From Chitinophaga agri (GTDB taxonomy: Bacteria; Bacteroidota; Bacteroidia; Chitinophagales; Chitinophagaceae), in assembly GCF_010093065.1 (NCBI RefSeq), contig NZ_CP048113.1, positions 6,962,001-7,026,000 on the forward strand: a DNA stretch of 64,000 nt. The letters are read 5' to 3'. Both the position numbers and the translations under genes were made by a program. The notes under the pieces were generated by a model. That model was given only the letters and a program-made list of their open reading frames with translations, searched no databases and had not been told where the DNA came from. Within the stretch, counting starts at the first letter, position 1, and the number at the start of each line of letters is the position of its first letter. Below, in pieces: positions 52,917 to 62,837 of the stretch.

Positions 52917-55900
52917 TTATTCTATAGTAATTGCTGTACCAGATATCCAGTGTTTGAATTCCGGCGTATAATATAAGTACACAGTACTTGCTTTTCCTTT
53001 GTAATTGCCGCCTATTTCTGCTTTCAGGTCAAAGTTGACCGTCTTTGTTTCTCCCGGTGCAAATCCCATCCAGTACAACACCAGGTAGTTGTCGAATATT
53101 TCATAGTATGCGATCTTCTCCTGTTCCAGGATCTCTTTCAACTGCCATGGCTGTACGGTAAGCCCTGCCGGAATACCCACTTTCGCAATGCTCATCGGCT
53201 GAAGGATATCTTTGGTGTTCGTAACTTTTACCTGCATCCGGACTGTTTCACCCACCCTGGTACTCGAGTCCGAAAGACTGGTGGATATTTTTAATTCTGC
53301 CTGAGGATCGGTAGGGGGAAGGGATGTATAGTAGGCCAGTTCCAGCTGATAAGGCGCATTGATGTTTTCGTCTTTATATCTGATAGAAAAGACGTTGTTA
53401 CCATCCCTGATGTTATCAACTGCTGATTGTGGCTGACTACCTAGGAAGACGGTTTTGTTATTTACTTTGATCTCCATCTGGGAGGCAGCTATTTTATCTC
53501 CTATTATTTTCTGATATTCGACTATTGCCTGTAATGCGAGTACTGTAGCCTGTGTAGAGCCATAGCCGTAATACTTTTTCTCCTTCATGATGCCTGTTAT
53601 CAGGTCGGCAATGGCCCCCATATCAGGCGTTTGCTCCTTCATCAGGGCCAGGGCATATAGAGCAATGGTCTCTACACGCAGAGAAGTGTTTCTTGAGTTT
53701 GTTACACTTGTTGCTGATTGCAGTTTCGCCTGTTTAGCTGCTGATAATAACTGGTTAAAGTCATTCAGCTGACCCATATGATGAGCAGCGAGTGCCATCA
53801 TGGATGACAGGTAAGCATCCTTGCTTTCCATGGCCTGTTTGACAGCGGTGTTATATTCTTTCTGTATCTCTGTCTTCACACCCGCTGCTGTCAAAGCATA
53901 AACAATGTAGCAACCGGCAATGTGATCCGGAACAGATGCAAAAGCGTCCAGGCCCTGTTTATGGATCTGAAAGTTACCTTTGCCATCGCGACGGCTGAGC
54001 AGGAACTTCTTCGTACGCGCCAGCATCTGTTTGTCTACATGGAGGAATTCGCTCATAGCTGTAAATTCCAGTAAGCCATAGGCTGTCAATGCTTCATGCG
54101 GTGGCGTACGACCAAACCATTCGAAGCCGTTTTGTGCTGTCTCAAAGCCTATCAGCCGCTTGTAGCCCGCTTTAAGATAGTCCATGGCCTTATTCTCTAC
54201 TGTCAGATTACGGTTCCCGGAATTACGCAGGAACCTGAGAATATAGATGTTGGGATAGGTGGTGGATGATGTTTGTTCAAAACAACCATATGGCTCTCTA
54301 AGCATGGATTCGATATCGCTTAGTAACCGGTCTTCTATTTTATTAAAGACCTTTAGCTCGGTCGCCAGGGTGCCTTCCATCATATGATCAACTGTAAACT
54401 TTGTCTCGGAGGATTTGTTGCCTGATAGTGTCGTGATAACAGGAAATCCATTGCTGACTATTTTTACCGGAAGGGAAATAAATTCTCTGCGTTTATCTGC
54501 TGTAACGATGAATTCGAAATTGCCCTTTACAGCAGATTTAGCTTTTACTGTGATCAGGACCTGTACTGAACTGTCGGCCGGAACACTTACTGAATCAGGA
54601 TGAGGCTCCTGCGTAACATTATAAGGTAGCAGTGCCAGGACTTTCGCAGTGACCGCCTTTTCAGTATTATTCCTGATGACAAGCGGAATGCGTACCACAT
54701 CTCCCGTTGTCATATAAGGTGGTATTTTAGCATCTACCATTAATGGAGACTTCACCGAATAGGTCTTTTCACTTCTGCCCAGTTTGCCGTTATACCCAAT
54801 ACCCTCAGCTATTGCACGAAATGTTGTGTTAGCATCAGAGTTGTAAAACTCCACAGTGGCATCTCCTTTATTATCAGTCTGTACCACCGGATTCCAGTAA
54901 ATAGTTTCTCTGAAATCATCCCTCACCTGGGTCTCAGGAGAAAGATATTTTGGTGCATAGAAACCTTTTGTAACGGTATACCTGTCCTGTTTAAGCTGAA
55001 TCGCTTTTGATGTATAATAGTAAGTCGGCTCTAAATTAATAATGGTAGATGGATAGTTCTCTTTCCTGGAAGTGATCAGTATGACGCCGTTTGCGCCCTG
55101 GCTACCGTAGAGTGCCGTTGCTGAGGCATCTTTTAGAATGGTAATAGAAACAATGTCCGCAGGATTGATCGCATCAGATAACTTGTCAACAGGAATACCG
55201 TCCAGTAGTATCAGCGGCTGATTGCTGTTTGAAATGGATTGTGATCCTCTGATATGAAACTCGTCGCTGTTGTAGAGCTGATTAGTCTTAATTTCGAGGC
55301 CGGCTACTCTTCCATACAACATGTTGCTTACGTTCGTAACAATTTCCTGACTGTTCACGGTCGTAACTGCACCCGCCAGTTGTTGTTTTCTTTGCGTACC
55401 ATACCCGATCACTACTACTTCTTCCAGCTTTCTATCTGCATCTTTGGCCCACTCCATAACATCCTGTTTGGGTATATCCAGTGCGAAGAATCCGTTCAAT
55501 CCTTTGTCAATGTTCTTATTTACGTCAGCCATTAGCGGCGCTGGCAGACGATCATCAGCAAACGGATCTTTTAGTTTTTTTGCTGGTGTGGGAATGTATT
55601 CAGCTCCCTGCATCACTCCCCTGATATAGACATGTTCTTTTTTATTTACTGAGCGGGCCATAATATAATAGTTGGCCGCTGGTGTTATATCGGTAAAGAA
55701 GAACTTGCCGTCTTCTCCTGTTTCCTGTTTAATGATCTTGCTGGCTGCTGTATTGTTTTTGTCGAAGCTACGGATGAGATATACAGTTGACTTAACCGGC
55801 TTGTCATTGATGTCGGCTATCACACCGCTGAGTATATTACTTAGATCAGCTCCGAATTTGGGCTGTCCGGTTCTTTCCACATGATCGATATAGTCAAAAT

Positions 55901-57455
55901 ACCGATAGCCATGTGTTAGCATCACCAGGTCGAGTGATGATGCCGCTGCTTTTTTGTCTTGCCTGAAATAGAACTGTGGTTCTTCTATCTTTCCATGCAG
56001 CTCTGAGCTCATGAGTAGCCAGGAGAGAATATGGTCCTGCTTATCATCTGCCAGTGACCATAATTTGTCATCTATCACAGTGAGTGAGAAATTTGATGCA
56101 ACAGGCTGTCCCGTTTCGTCAACTGTTTTCAGGTGTAGTGTTACTTTTTCTCTGGGCTGGTATCTCTCTTTATCAGTAGTGATCTTTACATTCAGTATCC
56201 TGTCGGCATGCAGGAATACGATCCTTTCCGCCAGTGGAATACGTGTTGCTGTAGTAATGGTAAATCTGGCGATGCCGGTGGGGAATGTAGCCGGATCTAT
56301 TTCTACCACCTGTGTACCTTTTTGCAAAGAGAGTTCCTTGTAATAATGCACATCGTTTTTACTTTGGGCTACCAGTCTGATGTCAATATCCCGGGTGGTC
56401 GTAATACTCACCTGCAGCAGCTTTTCCTTGCGTCTGATATGCATCACCAGTCCCTGTCTGGAAACGGCTGGCAGATCAAAATGCTGCACTACACCGGCTG
56501 GTTTAAGCAATACTGCCCTGTAACTTCTTCCTTCCTGCGGGGTAAACGCTACCTGTCCCATGCCATCATGTGTACTTTCAAAAGAGGTGATAGTATTATT
56601 CAGCTCATCCTTTATCAGACCCTTTACATCCGCTGGTTTCCCAAATTCATTGATCGCCTTGAATGCAACGTTAGCAGGAATGCCCGCGATAAATGTTCCA
56701 CCTTCCGGCATGAATTGCAGGTCAATTTTATTCACTATGATTGGAATGCTTCTGGATATGGCTTCCGTATATCCATCAACATTAACGGTGACATTCAATA
56801 AACCGTCGCTGGAATTTAAGTCAGCCGGCAATTTGAAACGGATAGCTGCCTTGCCACGGCTATCTGTTCTAACGGCATCCGTTATAATGGTTTGCCCCTG
56901 TATCGAAACAGTGTATTTCGCGCTGTATCCCGGAATCGGGCGATCCCCCAGGTCGCGGATAGCATAGGCAGCAGTCACTTCATCACCGGGGCCATAACCT
57001 TTTTCAGGAAACTCGAGTTTCATGAGTACCCTCGGAGCAAGTACGCTTTGTACAGTGATCTCTTTTGTGAACCACGTATTCTCTTTTTCATTCTGCATCC
57101 AGTTAGAATAAGCCCTGATCTTATACATACCGCCGGGCACTTCTTCGCCGAACTGAAAACTGCCTTCAGCGTATCCATCTTCTATATGATAGTTCTGTTT
57201 CTCAACGATACTTCCTGACGGACCAATGATCTCTACATACACTACGTTACTCAGTACAGAGATGAAGTTGTTTTTTGCGTTCACCAGGTATATCTTAAAG
57301 AAAAGTTCTTCACCTGGTTTAAAGAATACGTGATTCGTCTGTATATATATCTTCTCTTTGTTTTGAGCGTAGTCTGCAAGTTGCCCTTTACTGCTGCCAC
57401 AAAGGAGTAGCAGTATCAGCATGAGTAGCTGAAATCCTTTTATATTATTCTTCAT
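52917..57455 (-). CDS. Alpha-2-macroglobulin with an inserted SusC-type TonB plug module
   Basis: 1512 residues from ATG 57455, 4 nt after the barrel stop; the in-frame ATG 57479 lies inside the barrel gene. Signal peptide to about residue 24. MG1/MG2-type domains (about 36-240; IYIQTNHVFFKPGEELFFKI) and further MG domains to about 530. A carboxypeptidase-like beta domain (about 541-607; LSGVIADINDKPVKSTVYLI, GEDGKFFFTDI). A SusC-type plug (about 677-798): LEEVVVIGYGTQRK, GRVAGLEI, FHIRGSQSIS, PLILLDGIPVD, ILKDASATALYGSQGANGVI. Then the A2M domain (about 848-920) and a thioester motif GCFEQ (C1058, Q1061) in a TED-like helical region (about 1040-1330), with a terminal MG domain. The plug sits in the bait-region interval between the MG and A2M domains. 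Probably outer-membrane associated; no lipobox seen. Confidence 0.9.
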   Translation of the reverse strand: MKNNIKGFQLLMLILLLLCGSSKGQLADYAQNKEKIYIQTNHVFFKPGEELFFKIYLVNAKNNFISVLSNVVYVEIIGPSGSIVEKQNYHIEDGYAEGSFQFGEEVPGGMYKIRAYSNWMQNEKENTWFTKEITVQSVLAPRVLMKLEFPEKGYGPGDEVTAAYAIRDLGDRPIPGYSAKYTVSIQGQTIITDAVRTDSRGKAAIRFKLPADLNSSDGLLNVTVNVDGYTEAISRSIPIIVNKIDLQFMPEGGTFIAGIPANVAFKAINEFGKPADVKGLIKDELNNTITSFESTHDGMGQVAFTPQEGRSYRAVLLKPAGVVQHFDLPAVSRQGLVMHIRRKEKLLQVSITTTRDIDIRLVAQSKNDVHYYKELSLQKGTQVVEIDPATFPTGIARFTITTATRIPLAERIVFLHADRILNVKITTDKERYQPREKVTLHLKTVDETGQPVASNFSLTVIDDKLWSLADDKQDHILSWLLMSSELHGKIEEPQFYFRQDKKAAASSLDLVMLTHGYRYFDYIDHVERTGQPKFGADLSNILSGVIADINDKPVKSTVYLIRSFDKNNTAASKIIKQETGEDGKFFFTDITPAANYYIMARSVNKKEHVYIRGVMQGAEYIPTPAKKLKDPFADDRLPAPLMADVNKNIDKGLNGFFALDIPKQDVMEWAKDADRKLEEVVVIGYGTQRKQQLAGAVTTVNSQEIVTNVSNMLYGRVAGLEIKTNQLYNSDEFHIRGSQSISNSNQPLILLDGIPVDKLSDAINPADIVSITILKDASATALYGSQGANGVILITSRKENYPSTIINLEPTYYYTSKAIQLKQDRYTVTKGFYAPKYLSPETQVRDDFRETIYWNPVVQTDNKGDATVEFYNSDANTTFRAIAEGIGYNGKLGRSEKTYSVKSPLMVDAKIPPYMTTGDVVRIPLVIRNNTEKAVTAKVLALLPYNVTQEPHPDSVSVPADSSVQVLITVKAKSAVKGNFEFIVTADKRREFISLPVKIVSNGFPVITTLSGNKSSETKFTVDHMMEGTLATELKVFNKIEDRLLSDIESMLREPYGCFEQTSSTTYPNIYILRFLRNSGNRNLTVENKAMDYLKAGYKRLIGFETAQNGFEWFGRTPPHEALTAYGLLEFTAMSEFLHVDKQMLARTKKFLLSRRDGKGNFQIHKQGLDAFASVPDHIAGCYIVYALTAAGVKTEIQKEYNTAVKQAMESKDAYLSSMMALAAHHMGQLNDFNQLLSAAKQAKLQSATSVTNSRNTSLRVETIALYALALMKEQTPDMGAIADLITGIMKEKKYYGYGSTQATVLALQAIVEYQKIIGDKIAASQMEIKVNNKTVFLGSQPQSAVDNIRDGNNVFSIRYKDENINAPYQLELAYYTSLPPTDPQAELKISTSLSDSSTRVGETVRMQVKVTNTKDILQPMSIAKVGIPAGLTVQPWQLKEILEQEKIAYYEIFDNYLVLYWMGFAPGETKTVNFDLKAEIGGNYKGKASTVYLYYTPEFKHWISGTAITIE

Positions 57456-57459
57456 CGTC

Positions 57460-60084
57460 TTAGAATTGATAGGTAACATTAAATCCGAAGGTCTTTACAG
57501 CAGGAAGGTTGAAGTAGTCCAGTCCCGTGGTATTGGGTTGATCGTATAGTAATTGTCCCGGATCTGCGCCTTTGTACGGAGACCATAAAAGGATGTTCTG
57601 TACATAGGTCGCCAGATAGAAGAGTTGATGGCTTTTTTTGAGATTTATTCTATAGGTGATGTTGAATGTATTCAATCTGATGTAATCGGTGCGCCGGATA
57701 TATTCTTCTGCAATACCGGTCAGGCCATTCCTGGTCCAGCGGTTAGACGTTACAGGCTTTGCCGGATCATAGAATACAACAGGTATATCATTCACATGTC
57801 CATCCTGTTTTACACCCTGGAATACATAACCTGTTGTATTCCTTTCTGCGCCTGTCGTTGCCGAACGGCCATAGTAATCCAGCGCCGCCTGTGTTCCATT
57901 CCATGCCTGACCACCTTTTTTCCACTCCAGGTTGGTTTGTACAGAGAATTTTTTCCAGAAGATGGTATTGCTGGCTTTTATGACAAAATCAGGAATGGTA
58001 TTACCTATTACTTTTGGTGACTGATCTGCCAATGGAAACCCATCGTCTCCGATAACAATATTGCCGGCTGCATCTCTTTTGTATGCATTTCCCACTATCA
58101 CGCCCAGGGGTTGCCCTTCTACCAATGTCTTGTATACACTGCTGAAGCCCGCAATAGGCGTATAATTATATCCATCACGCACTTTGGTGACATCTGTACG
58201 GTATTTGAAGAACGACAGGGTGGTGTTTGTATTTATATTTCTGCTGATGGACTTATTATAAAGATGTATAGACAGTTCCAGCCCCTTCGTTGTCATATCA
58301 GCCATGTTCTTCAGCTGTAACTGACCATTTTCATATATAGGGAGCACATCGTTGCTGATATTTTTAGTATAAAAATTACCATCCAGATAGATGTTTTGGT
58401 AGGAAAGGCTGAGTTTACCGTTCCATTCCTTCGCCTGTATGGGAGACAGCTGGCTGTATCCGTTGACTTCCGTTACCGGTCTGTAGTTGAATAGCTGGCC
58501 GGGTGTATACTGTAGCAGATTGGTATAGGTAAGCGATTTATTGATTTGCAGTTCACTATTGACAACGTGATAGGAAGATGACAGATCCAGTACGAGATCA
58601 CCTGGAAGATCATCAAATCGGAAGCCAAGGTCCAGTGCAGGCAGGAGGAAACTATTCCTGCTGCAGGTATTGGAGATATAGGCTTTATTACCCGTGTTCA
58701 GTTTGATGGTGATGCCCCTTGCTGTGTAGGTGCTGGCCATATTCAGGAACAGGTCTTGTGAGGTACGCTGATAGTTGTAGGTTTTGTTTTCCGGCAGATA
58801 AGCAATGCGTGTATTGGCATTGCCATAAATATGATGCAGCTGGGCTTTTGTTTTAAAATGATTGTTGTTGTATTCTATCTCCCTGACTACATTGGACTGG
58901 ATCATATACAGCCGGTCACGTTTATTTCTGTCAGTATACATGCCTGCATTCCATCCGGAGGTACCGGGCCTGAATTGTTCGATATTATTTTCCTGTTTAT
59001 CATTCAGTGACTGTATCATACCTGCCTGCCATTTCCTTGTCTGCAGGGATAAGGTGAGTGCGGCATTATGTTCGTGTTCTTTATATCCGTTATCGTTATC
59101 TCTGAGCAGGAACCAGGGATTATCGGCCTCTGCGCTATAACTCCGTTGTCCTTCGCCTAAGGTTACCTGTTGCTGATTGTCGAATGTGGCTGGCGTAAGC
59201 AGGGCGTTCTGATACGCTCTGTTCAGTATGCCGTTTCGGTTGCCGGTAGTTCGGATCTCCTGGCTGAACATGTAGGTTCCCTTTACGGTCAGCCATTTGA
59301 TATTTGTGCTGATATCGCTGCTCAGACTGTTAGAGGAGCCTTTGTTTTCCCGGATGATGAACTGTTTGTCTTCGCGTGCCAGCTTCAGATTAAATGTCCA
59401 GGTACGGTGACCATATCGGTGCAGTGCTGACTGGATTTTCATTTGATGTGAATGAGACAGCGCCGGACGGAAGATATCTTCTGTGTATATATTCGCTGCT
59501 TTGCCATTTCCCTGGCCGGATGGGACCAGTTTTCCGTATTGATCATAGGGATAGGGATTACCGTCAAATTCAAGTGAGCTCACTGCCGGGCCGTAGCTGA
59601 ATAATTCTCCTGTTTCGGGTCCTCTCCATTGCAGTGAACCATTATCTGACCTGCCCTGTGCATAGGTTTCCTGCAAGCGGGGCATTCTGTTATGGGTCTG
59701 TAACTCAATGGTGCCACTATAGGAGCCTGATAGGGTTATATAACGGCTTAAAGACGGTGATATCTGTATTTCATCACCAGTGGTCTTCAGTCTCCTTATA
59801 GCTACGTTAGGCGAGAATTGTCCTTTGAGTGTGTAGGTTGTATTTCTCGCATTCGCGACAGAATCCACAGGATCAATGCCACCCCTCAGTTTTCTGATCT
59901 GTTGCTGATAGTCCTTCGATACGACATGATCTACCCGGGTCTTTACCTGGGCAGTCAGTAGGGTTGGGAAAAAGAGAAGGAGTATAGTGTATTTCAAGGT
60001 ATCAGATTTTAGGTTACATAAATATAGATTTATTCTCCTGGTTGATATGCTGACTGTATGATGCACCAATTTTTCTGATTCCAT
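57460..60084 (-). CDS. SusC-like TonB-dependent beta-barrel protein lacking the plug domain
   Basis: 874 residues from ATG 60084; a TTG start at 59997 fits better, since it gives a compact signal peptide (LKYTILLLFFPTLLTAQ) and 845 residues. The mature start (about 46-110) shows no carboxypeptidase-like domain, no plug and no ALYGSRAANGVI motif. From about 110 the sequence follows SusC barrels: SGSYSGTIELQTHNRMPRLQ, ETYAQGRSDNG, NIYTEDIFRP, and the late NAYKRDAAGNIVIGDDGFP, WRRNG-like NRWTRNG and RRTDYIRLNTFNITYRI. It ends FGFNVTYQF, a typical OMP terminus. The missing plug is found in the next gene's product, 4 nt downstream. No SusD-like gene lies nearby. Confidence 0.88.
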   Translation of the reverse strand: MESEKLVHHTVSISTRRINLYLCNLKSDTLKYTILLLFFPTLLTAQVKTRVDHVVSKDYQQQIRKLRGGIDPVDSVANARNTTYTLKGQFSPNVAIRRLKTTGDEIQISPSLSRYITLSGSYSGTIELQTHNRMPRLQETYAQGRSDNGSLQWRGPETGELFSYGPAVSSLEFDGNPYPYDQYGKLVPSGQGNGKAANIYTEDIFRPALSHSHQMKIQSALHRYGHRTWTFNLKLAREDKQFIIRENKGSSNSLSSDISTNIKWLTVKGTYMFSQEIRTTGNRNGILNRAYQNALLTPATFDNQQQVTLGEGQRSYSAEADNPWFLLRDNDNGYKEHEHNAALTLSLQTRKWQAGMIQSLNDKQENNIEQFRPGTSGWNAGMYTDRNKRDRLYMIQSNVVREIEYNNNHFKTKAQLHHIYGNANTRIAYLPENKTYNYQRTSQDLFLNMASTYTARGITIKLNTGNKAYISNTCSRNSFLLPALDLGFRFDDLPGDLVLDLSSSYHVVNSELQINKSLTYTNLLQYTPGQLFNYRPVTEVNGYSQLSPIQAKEWNGKLSLSYQNIYLDGNFYTKNISNDVLPIYENGQLQLKNMADMTTKGLELSIHLYNKSISRNINTNTTLSFFKYRTDVTKVRDGYNYTPIAGFSSVYKTLVEGQPLGVIVGNAYKRDAAGNIVIGDDGFPLADQSPKVIGNTIPDFVIKASNTIFWKKFSVQTNLEWKKGGQAWNGTQAALDYYGRSATTGAERNTTGYVFQGVKQDGHVNDIPVVFYDPAKPVTSNRWTRNGLTGIAEEYIRRTDYIRLNTFNITYRINLKKSHQLFYLATYVQNILLWSPYKGADPGQLLYDQPNTTGLDYFNLPAVKTFGFNVTYQF

Positions 60085-60101
60085 AAAATAGATCAGAAAA
60101 A
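60070..60101. promoter_or_regulatory. Inverted repeat over the barrel gene start region
   Basis: TTTTTCTGAT (60070-60079) and ATCAGAAAAA (60092-60101) form 10-bp arms around 12 nt that contain the ATG at 60084. It could be an operator. If transcribed it would sequester that ATG, which also favours the downstream TTG start. Confidence 0.4.
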
Positions 60102-60129
60102 TTATAAGATGTTGATTCTGATATGGTTG

Positions 60130-60166
60130 ATAAAAAACTAACCCGGCACAGATGCTTTCTGGCCGG
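60130..60166 (-). terminator. Terminator of the cytochrome c lipoprotein gene
   Basis: ACCCGGC / GCCGGGT stem (60139-60145 / 60160-60166) with a 14-nt loop; T-run follows on the minus strand. It places the barrel/A2M pair in a separate transcription unit. Confidence 0.8.
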
Positions 60167-60196
60167 GTCTTCTTGTTGTATAGGGATAGATGGAAT

Positions 60197-61756
60197 TTAT
60201 TTTCTAACAGCAGCGGAGTCAGTTGCCGTCGTGCAATTACAAAGTGCTACCTGGTCTCTCACCCGGTCAGCCTCTATGGCGATTCGTTTTTGTTCGGCAG
60301 TTAGCTGCAGCTTGTTAATTTTTAATGTAAGATCTGGTAGTCTCAATCTTTTAATTTCTTCATAGATCGTTTTTTCATCTGAAGGCTGGATCGCTATATC
60401 AATTATCTGCTTCTCTTCAATAATAAAACGTTTCGAACCAAAATATAGCTGCGCTTTACCGGTATTTTCTGCAAAAGAGACCACAAAGGCTTCTGCTCCC
60501 AATGGAAGTGATATTTCGCCGTCGTTTTTGTAGAATCCGTAGGTCTTCCCGTCTTTTTGCAGTCCACCCTGGAGCACAACCTTTTCAGCCGGGATCAGCA
60601 GGAATACGGCGACGTTCTGGTCTTTCATCTCATTGACAGTTACGGAAAGGTGGCAGGGGCTGAAGCCTGGCAGGTCCTTCGTCAGGACATCTATATTATA
60701 CCATCCCGGCGCATTGATAGTGAAATTATAATATACACCAGTTTTCCGTTCGGGTATTACCTGATCTGGTGCTGGCTGAAGGGGGGTGAAGATAATTTCG
60801 TCTCCACTTACAACAGATGGGAGAGAAATCCCGGTCTGGCTGAAGGAATTCACAACCGTAAATTCCTGACCTTCTCTTGCGCCAGTCAGATCAGCTGCCA
60901 GTTGTACGACCGTTTTATAATAAGCACAGCTGTCCGGGTCAAATGCATGTTGATTACTGTCTTTATATTCCGGATGTTTTTGCGATTCATCGTCAATGTA
61001 TGCAAACAATGCGTCCATATCATCTTTGGTAAAAGAAATGAAATTTGGCATTACCTGTTTGTTAAATGCATAGAAAAGATTCGCCGCATAACAATGTCCG
61101 CTTGCAATCATTTGTGAGCTGTTCGATATAAATGCATAAACGGTGGTAGTATCATATTTCCATCTTTCCATTACATTCGCCAGTGCAGGTCCGGTAACCT
61201 GTCTGGTCACGTTGTGACAGGACATACAGTTCTGTTCAAATAATGCCTTGCCATAGATCTTCTTCTTTGCATTTTCCTTTTCCTGTTCCTGGACTGGCAG
61301 TGGTTTGGGGTCTTTCCAGTCAATACCTGACGCTTTTACTTCACCCTTGTAGAGCTGCATGCCGTCTACTATTTTGCGTGCCGGTATCTTTACTTTTACC
61401 GGCTGATTGAAGCTGAGTTTACTGTTATCGGCTGTATTGATGTAGATCATCCCACCACTACTGAGCGGCTCTCCATTACTTTGCGTGCGTAATCCTGCAG
61501 CCAGTATTTGTTCGGGAGTAAGTGCCTCCTTTACTTCCAGTTTAGCGATCTTACTGCCGTCAATATGTAACGCGTTTGCGGGAATCGTTAAGATAGTTCC
61601 ATCATTGAGTGTTACAGTCGTATCTCTCTCTGTATTGATCTCCAATAGCTGAGAAGGGAGTTGAGATGCGTTCAGAAATGTGGGTACAACAGGTAGGGTG
61701 TTACAGCCTGCTAACAGGAATAGCAGACCGCAACAGGTACGGGACATCTTGTTCAT
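60197..61756 (-). CDS. Cytochrome c domain lipoprotein
   Basis: 519 residues; lipobox LLAGC (Cys18). Residues about 35-130 form a beta domain with TIPANAL, of the kind found in many Bacteroidota secreted proteins. About 165-265 is a mono-heme cytochrome c with CMSCH (C177, C180, H181) and a probable distal Met in KQVMPNFISF. The C-terminal half (about 290-460) is beta-rich and Ig-like, and the end is a charged helix. It is located in the periplasm or at the outer membrane. Its redox partner is not evident, and the association with the downstream barrel/A2M genes (same strand, but with a terminator between) is only positional. Confidence 0.85.
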   Translation of the reverse strand: MNKMSRTCCGLLFLLAGCNTLPVVPTFLNASQLPSQLLEINTERDTTVTLNDGTILTIPANALHIDGSKIAKLEVKEALTPEQILAAGLRTQSNGEPLSSGGMIYINTADNSKLSFNQPVKVKIPARKIVDGMQLYKGEVKASGIDWKDPKPLPVQEQEKENAKKKIYGKALFEQNCMSCHNVTRQVTGPALANVMERWKYDTTTVYAFISNSSQMIASGHCYAANLFYAFNKQVMPNFISFTKDDMDALFAYIDDESQKHPEYKDSNQHAFDPDSCAYYKTVVQLAADLTGAREGQEFTVVNSFSQTGISLPSVVSGDEIIFTPLQPAPDQVIPERKTGVYYNFTINAPGWYNIDVLTKDLPGFSPCHLSVTVNEMKDQNVAVFLLIPAEKVVLQGGLQKDGKTYGFYKNDGEISLPLGAEAFVVSFAENTGKAQLYFGSKRFIIEEKQIIDIAIQPSDEKTIYEEIKRLRLPDLTLKINKLQLTAEQKRIAIEADRVRDQVALCNCTTATDSAAVRK

Positions 61757-61842
61757 AATAGCAGTTTACGGGAATGTAAATTATGGCAGGCCTACCATAG
61801 AGAATATGACAGAAATCATGTTCCGTCAAAAGAGCGAAATGA

Positions 61843-62727
61843 TTACAAGGTAGTCAGTTTTTTGCGGAGTACTTTACGGAGCCCTTTGTGGTAGAAATAA
61901 AATCCAAGTGCCAGTAACAGGAGGTAAGGCCAGCAGGCGATCAGCAATATAAACAATGCGCCGATGCTTTCCAGTCCTGTGCGTAATGCCATCCGGATCT
62001 GTGTGCCGAATCCGGTGCGGGTGATCCTTTCAGGATTAACGATGACCTGCTGGTCAGCCATTTGCGGCTGGAATACCTGTACTGTGAATGTGGCGTAATG
62101 TACATCATCCAGGATAGCCATGTTCGCAATTTTTCTGTCAGTTTCTGTCACGTGTTTCTCATCCCTGTAAGCGTCTGCTTCGACTGTGTTGGTAAAAGGA
62201 GTCGGCTTTACCGCTGGTGATTTCGGGCCATCATTCTTCATGGAGTTTGATAGATAACTAAGTGTCTTGTCTTCGTCTTTTAACGTCCTGAACTCAATGA
62301 ACGTAGCCATTGACGTTAATGTGTGTACAACTGAGTCGAGATGTGCAGCTGGTACCCGTAATGTCATTGTTGCTACTGGTGTATACAGCTGTATACGCCT
62401 TAATGAATCGGTAGCATACGGCACATCTTTAACAGTAACCTCGTAGTTCTGCATGTTACTCTCTGCTATTATACCATCTACACCTGCTACTACGTGTTCC
62501 AGCGCGGATACCGTGTTGAAAACGTTGCTGACGCGGCATCTTACATCTGCAGTACGTACTCTTTTACGTGATGGGGAGTTTAGAGAAGTGATGTCATTGG
62601 AAAACGTTGTGGAATCTGCAACAGCTATGGTTGTTGTATCTGCAGCTTCGCTGTAAGAGCTGGTGCCGGCCGAGCATGAGATGGCCAGGAGCGCCATAGG
62701 CGCCATGTAACATAGGGAAAAACGCAT
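61843..62727 (-). CDS. DUF4349-type lipoprotein
   Basis: 294 residues. Lipobox LLAISC (Cys18). The central region (about 58-225: VRCRVSNVFNTVSALEHVVAGVDGIIAES, TMTLRVPAAHLDSVVHTL) matches DUF4349, and a TM helix near residue 258-280 (ALFILLIACWPYLLLLALGFYFY) is followed by a basic tail RKVLRKKL. The family is of unknown function, found near the envelope. Monocistronic by spacing. Confidence 0.85.
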   Translation of the reverse strand: MRFSLCYMAPMALLAISCSAGTSSYSEAADTTTIAVADSTTFSNDITSLNSPSRKRVRTADVRCRVSNVFNTVSALEHVVAGVDGIIAESNMQNYEVTVKDVPYATDSLRRIQLYTPVATMTLRVPAAHLDSVVHTLTSMATFIEFRTLKDEDKTLSYLSNSMKNDGPKSPAVKPTPFTNTVEADAYRDEKHVTETDRKIANMAILDDVHYATFTVQVFQPQMADQQVIVNPERITRTGFGTQIRMALRTGLESIGALFILLIACWPYLLLLALGFYFYHKGLRKVLRKKLTTL

Positions 62728-62837
62728 AAAGTTGTTATTTACTTTTTATACCATGAACCCGCAAAAGGTAACCCTTTAAAGAAATGTTAAAGAACTGGAA
62801 CTTTTTTTGTGAGGAATAAAAGAGTTAAATTAATAGT

